DNA of 8,257 bases, taken from Candidatus Mcinerneyibacteriota bacterium (GTDB taxonomy: Bacteria > AUK180 > JAQVHJ01). Where the stretch lies: contig DAOVMD010000117.1 in the NCBI GenBank assembly GCA_030630935.1, positions 1 to 8,257 of the forward strand, given 5' to 3'. Numbering within the stretch: the first letter of the stretch is position 1; each line of letters opens with the position of its first letter. This document shows positions 4,851 to 8,257 of the stretch, in pieces. The notes under the pieces were generated by a model. That model was not told the origin of the DNA and made no database searches. It saw only the letters and a list, made by a program, of their open reading frames with translations. A program made the position numbers and the translations under genes.

Positions 4851-7745
4851 TTAGTCAACGGTTACCATTACTTTTCTTTTTAATTTCACACCATTGGTTG
4901 TATAAATAACGGCTCCGACTTCATCGGTTCTGAAAATATTGATCTTTAACTTTTTATATTCCGGGAACAGAAAATCTTTCAAGTCTTCTTCCTTGTTTCT
5001 ATTTCTACCCCTTGAATCAAACTGTAATACGGCATCGAGAGGTTTTGCAGCGTGGAGTAATTCGAGGCATATTGCCTTTTTTTCGCCCTTATAGGGAACC
5101 GTGATAACGTCAGTTTCAGTAATAACGCCTTTCGTTACGAGTTCTAACTGAATATCCTTTCCTACATCGCTTAAGAGTAAAAATGACTTTTTCTTCAAGT
5201 ATTCTTTAGTTTCCTTATTAGGTTTTACTCCATAAACAACGTTAATGATAATTGATTTATTTGACAGCTCATCTCTTGCGCCGGTGAATTCAGAGTCTTT
5301 TGGATTCAGACAATAAATCTCCAATTCCTTAATCATCTTCCCTGACCGATGGAATTCATGTACAATAAACTCGCCATATTTTAGAGTTCTGCTTGGGATT
5401 TGTTTCTCTCTAATTAGTTTCAACAAAGAAATATACTGGTCATAATAATCCATGACCCACCATTTCTCTTTATTTTTAACATAGTAATCATTTTTTATTA
5501 ACTCCAGGAATTCGTCATAAGAAAGGTCAGCATGGAACTTTTCCTTATCAAGCGGGAGGAGTACATTTTTCACATTCATATTTTTAATAATTGTATGAAC
5601 TCCGGAGGTATTTTCTTTATTCAAGTTTGTAACCACGAGATAATCAATTGTTTTAATATTCATCTTCAGTAGTGTTGGGATAATAGTTTTTTCTGCAACG
5701 TCCCATTCCTGAGGAATTCCATCCTTCATATATTTATAATGAAGTCCTGCATCGATTAATATCCTTTTCTTGAGTGGAGTTTGTATAAAGACCGCATTCG
5801 ATCTCCCGACTGAGAAGAAGAGCACTTTTAATCTTGGAGTTTGCGGTTTAATAAAGAATACACTAATAAATATAACAACGACCACCGATGCAATCACTGA
5901 AATTAAAATCTTTCTTGATCTCTTCGGATAATTTCTGAATGAAACAACAATATTAAAATAGTATTTCTTCAAGTTCCCAATCACGAAATCCTTCCAAATA
6001 AATCCAGCTATTAACAGGTAATATATTGCAATCGCCGGTCCTGAAGGTTTAATCACGTGCGGGTATGGAAAGATTAAGGTTGCGACATGAGCCAGCCACA
6101 GGAAGAATTTACAGAAGAGGTAGTTTCCTGCATTCAGGAGCAGAGCAACGGATAAGCCTATTTTGGGGATAAGTCCAAATACTCCGGCTAAAATTCCCAG
6201 CTGAACATTCACCCCGATTAAGGGGATTGCGAGGAAGTTTGCATACGCTCCGGCAATCGGGTATCTCCCGAAATAGAATGCTGACAATGGAATCATCATT
6301 CCTAATTGAATTGCGAACTGTGCTCCGATAAATCCTCCAAGCCAGCCCGGGATTCTTCTGAATGAAAAGCCCAGCATAGGATTTGATTTTTGAATTTTCT
6401 CCCCGACTACCCAGATCCCTGCTGCTGCAGTCAGGAAAACAATGAACCATAGTATTGTAAAGAAGCTATTCTGCAGAATGATAATCATTGCCGTAAACAG
6501 AACGGTAATCACAATTCCCGCGATGAATCTATACCCTACAAGTTTCGTATTCAGGATTTCCATCACCGGCGGTGTTAAAAGTACCAGTGATAATACTGCC
6601 CCGAACGACAGGGTAAACGATGCTTCCACAACTACTCGCGGAGTAAACATAAGAATTAATGCCGCTGCTGCTGCGATACCTGTCATAATTGATGCCCGGA
6701 GTCCGGACTTTGTAAGAGCGTAAGTGGCAAGAATTAATGAGTTCATTATTGCAGCTCTAATTGTTGAAGGCCGGCCACCTGTAATTATTGTAAATAACAG
6801 TAGGAAAAATATAATTATAAAGGGGAATACTTTTCGTGGTAACTTAAACATTGCGAAAATTCCCCAGAACATGACCGTAATAATTGTAACATGTAATCCT
6901 GAGACTGCAAGAACATGGTTCACTCCGGAATGTTTAAATTCCTCTTCAATTAATGTTTCAGAGCCTTCCAGGTACATTTTTCTAATCCCATATCTCAAAC
7001 CCAATGTTACCCCGCCAAGAAATGCAGATTCGGGATACGGAATAGTTTTCCTGATAGTTACGAGCATATTCTCTTTTAACTTTAATGCAAGCTTAATTAT
7101 GGGATTCCCTTTCTCTGTCCCCAGTTTCAGGATTGCACCTGGGTCTCTAATAAACATCTGCGAATATATATTCGATGCGCGGAGGAATTTTGCATAATTA
7201 AATCCACCCGGATTCTCTGCGGGTCGGGGGTTTACAAGTTGCCCGGTAATTCGAACTTTATCATAGAAATATATCTTTCCATAATATTGATTACCTGGAT
7301 AAATATAGACCTGTACCTTACCCTTTCCGTTTATTTTTATCTCTTTATTATCCTGTATGAGTAAGTATGGTTTAACCCTGATTGTAACCTTGTCACGTTG
7401 AATCGTAGGTTCGTCAACAACGACCCCTTCAATTGTAACTGAGTCTTTCGGTTTAAATTCACCAAAACCGGAAAGGTGATTCTCAGGAATTCTATTCTGG
7501 AATTGAAAATTCAGAATTGCAATTATGAAACCTATCGAAATCAAAATAAAATTCAAGTATTTTTTTGAGAAATAATGATATTTCCTATGTTGAAGAAAGC
7601 CGAGTACAATCGCTGTGATCAAGACGATTGAAAACAATGCGATTGCAATTAATAAGACCGGGGCAACTTCAATAAACGCATAAGAAAATGCAATCCCAAC
7701 TACAAAAGCTGCACATAAAACAATCAGAAGTTTTTCCCAGTTCAT
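4851..7745 (-). CDS. comEC: ComEC/Rec2 DNA-uptake channel with degenerate MBL-like domain
   Basis: Full-length ComEC (964 residues) of the inner membrane, which carries single-stranded DNA into the cell during transformation. Residues 1-82 hold about three membrane spans, and 97-200 form the OB-like DUF4131 region ending in the typical NPGGFNYAKFLRA (178-190). The competence domain spans about 235-590 with many spans and the motifs HSGVNHVLAVSGLHV (272-286) and GGRPSTIRAAIM (323-334). One more span (612-632) leads to an MBL-like domain (637-964). There LIDAG (663-667) is kept, but FFSVGRSNA (643-651) replaces the usual DVGQGDA, TNLNKEN (706-712) replaces THxHxDH, and VPYKG (883-887) replaces the HHG region; only the Asp of LLLSD (856-860) is retained. 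The domain is expected to be inactive as a metallo-nuclease. It is the last gene of an operon: its ATG comes 2 bases after the stop of the small gene upstream, and its own ribosome binding site is weak, suggesting translational coupling. Confidence 0.93.
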   Translation of the reverse strand: MNWEKLLIVLCAAFVVGIAFSYAFIEVAPVLLIAIALFSIVLITAIVLGFLQHRKYHYFSKKYLNFILISIGFIIAILNFQFQNRIPENHLSGFGEFKPKDSVTIEGVVVDEPTIQRDKVTIRVKPYLLIQDNKEIKINGKGKVQVYIYPGNQYYGKIYFYDKVRITGQLVNPRPAENPGGFNYAKFLRASNIYSQMFIRDPGAILKLGTEKGNPIIKLALKLKENMLVTIRKTIPYPESAFLGGVTLGLRYGIRKMYLEGSETLIEEEFKHSGVNHVLAVSGLHVTIITVMFWGIFAMFKLPRKVFPFIIIFFLLLFTIITGGRPSTIRAAIMNSLILATYALTKSGLRASIMTGIAAAAALILMFTPRVVVEASFTLSFGAVLSLVLLTPPVMEILNTKLVGYRFIAGIVITVLFTAMIIILQNSFFTILWFIVFLTAAAGIWVVGEKIQKSNPMLGFSFRRIPGWLGGFIGAQFAIQLGMMIPLSAFYFGRYPIAGAYANFLAIPLIGVNVQLGILAGVFGLIPKIGLSVALLLNAGNYLFCKFFLWLAHVATLIFPYPHVIKPSGPAIAIYYLLIAGFIWKDFVIGNLKKYYFNIVVSFRNYPKRSRKILISVIASVVVVIFISVFFIKPQTPRLKVLFFSVGRSNAVFIQTPLKKRILIDAGLHYKYMKDGIPQEWDVAEKTIIPTLLKMNIKTIDYLVVTNLNKENTSGVHTIIKNMNVKNVLLPLDKEKFHADLSYDEFLELIKNDYYVKNKEKWWVMDYYDQYISLLKLIREKQIPSRTLKYGEFIVHEFHRSGKMIKELEIYCLNPKDSEFTGARDELSNKSIIINVVYGVKPNKETKEYLKKKSFLLLSDVGKDIQLELVTKGVITETDVITVPYKGEKKAICLELLHAAKPLDAVLQFDSRGRNRNKEEDLKDFLFPEYKKLKINIFRTDEVGAVIYTTNGVKLKRKVMVTVD

Positions 7746-7747
7746 AT

Positions 7748-7900
7748 TTATTCAACCACTTTATAATCAGGATAATAATTGCGGTTAGACTCCAAAATTT
7801 GGTCTGTTCTATAATCAGGTTTAAATATTAAAACTGCTGCGCCTAATAATAATGCAATTATAATTATAATCAGAAATATCTTTGATCCGGATTTATCCAT
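7748..7900 (-). CDS. Small single-span membrane protein upstream of comEC
   Basis: A 50-residue protein. It starts MDKSGSK, has a strongly hydrophobic span of about 19 residues (8-26) with five isoleucines in a row, and ends in a polar tail rich in Tyr, Asp and Arg (KPDYRTDQILESNRN, then PDYKVVE). The start is supported by AAGGA (7911-7907) at 6 bases; the stop codon of the upstream gene supplies the first bases of that site. Its own stop lies 2 bases before the comEC ATG. The tight packing on both sides argues that it is real. I do not recognise the family. It may be an assembly or anchoring partner of ComEC or of the barrel; that is inference from position only. Confidence 0.7.
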   Translation of the reverse strand: MDKSGSKIFLIIIIIALLLGAAVLIFKPDYRTDQILESNRNYYPDYKVVE

Positions 7901-7909
7901 GTTCAATCC

Positions 7910-8257
7910 TTAGAATTTTAATGATAAATATGCCCTATAAGTTTCTTCAGGCAGTTTGTCTTTGTTCCTAAGTGATCCTTCTTCAATATAATCTCTTTTC
8001 TTATATGCGAGAGTATATTTCAGATGTCTTCTGAAAAGATAATGTTCCAGCCTGAACTGATAGTCAACATACTCTTCATAAGAAGAATTATCCTGTTTTC
8101 TGTAAAGGTTGTCATCATTATATTTAAGTTCTGTGATGAACTTCAGGTCCTTAATAGGAGTATAAGTCATTTTCATCCTGTAGTAATTATTTTTCTTATA
8201 TTCAGGTGAAGAAGATTCAACATACTGTTTCAAACGATACTTAAAGGAATATTTAAT
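7910..8257 (-). CDS. C-terminal part of an outer-membrane beta-barrel-like protein (partial)
   Basis: The frame is open to the window edge, so the gene starts further right; 115 residues are visible. A TTG at 8231-8233 is not a credible start because the same strand pattern continues before it (IKYSFKYRL). The chain shows alternating polar and hydrophobic/aromatic residues in paired strands joined by charged turns: YYRMKMTY, LKFITELKY, DYQFRLEHYLF, LKYTLAYKKRDY and finally YRAYLSLKF. A final Phe is the usual end of proteins folded by the BAM machinery. It is the first gene of the comEC operon visible here and its stop is 9 bases from the next start. In some Bacteroidetes-like lineages large barrels with N-terminal helix-hairpin-helix DNA-binding repeats exist; whether this one has them lies outside the window. 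Confidence 0.7.
   Translation of the reverse strand: MKYSFKYRLKQYVESSSPEYKKNNYYRMKMTYTPIKDLKFITELKYNDDNLYRKQDNSSYEEYVDYQFRLEHYLFRRHLKYTLAYKKRDYIEEGSLRNKDKLPEETYRAYLSLKF

Noticed and set aside
6442-7197. Two long plus-strand ORFs (93 and 157 codons) opposite comEC
   Set aside because: They are antisense shadows of the membrane part of comEC, which has all the family motifs in its own frame.

Overview
The window is AT-rich DNA from a bacterium whose identity I cannot fix. It is probably a diderm (Gram-negative-type) lineage. The right edge holds the C-terminal part of what looks like an outer-membrane beta-barrel ending in phenylalanine, one gene encodes a secreted PDZ protein, and the intergenic DNA carries REP-like repeats built on GAGATTGCC...GCAATGAC, a pattern I recall from many uncultured diderm genomes. 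Phylum assignment would be a guess.

Left part (1-2709, plus strand). A leader of about 300 bases holds several small palindromes and a near-perfect sigma70 promoter (TTGACA-17-TATAAT with an extended -10). It drives a secreted protein of 534 residues with a signal peptide, two tandem PDZ domains, a papain/C39-like (BtrH-like) domain that seems to lack its catalytic histidine, and a helical C-terminus. Next comes a 104-base segment with 15-base terminal inverted repeats, then a 220-residue protein of the pRiA4b ORF-3-like family with zinc-finger cysteines at both ends.

Middle part (2710-4850). This looks like an accessory, repeat-rich patch. A 5'-truncated ORF6N-type DNA-binding protein gene (minus strand) is followed by two clusters of REP-like hairpin repeats that bracket a radical SAM/SPASM-like gene (minus strand). 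No maturase partner or precursor peptide gene is visible next to the radical SAM gene. The small ORFs inside the repeats are spurious.

Right part (4851-8257, minus strand). A tightly packed operon reads leftward from beyond the window: outer-membrane barrel (partial), a 50-residue single-span membrane protein, then comEC, with gaps of 9 and 2 bases. ComEC is full length, with an OB-like N-terminal region, the competence membrane channel and a C-terminal metallo-beta-lactamase (MBL)-like domain. In that last domain the metal-binding HxHxDH signature reads NxNxEN and the later HHG reads YKG. The fold seems kept while the nuclease centre is gone. That, and the link of ComEC to an outer-membrane barrel and a tiny membrane protein, are the most interesting points in the window.
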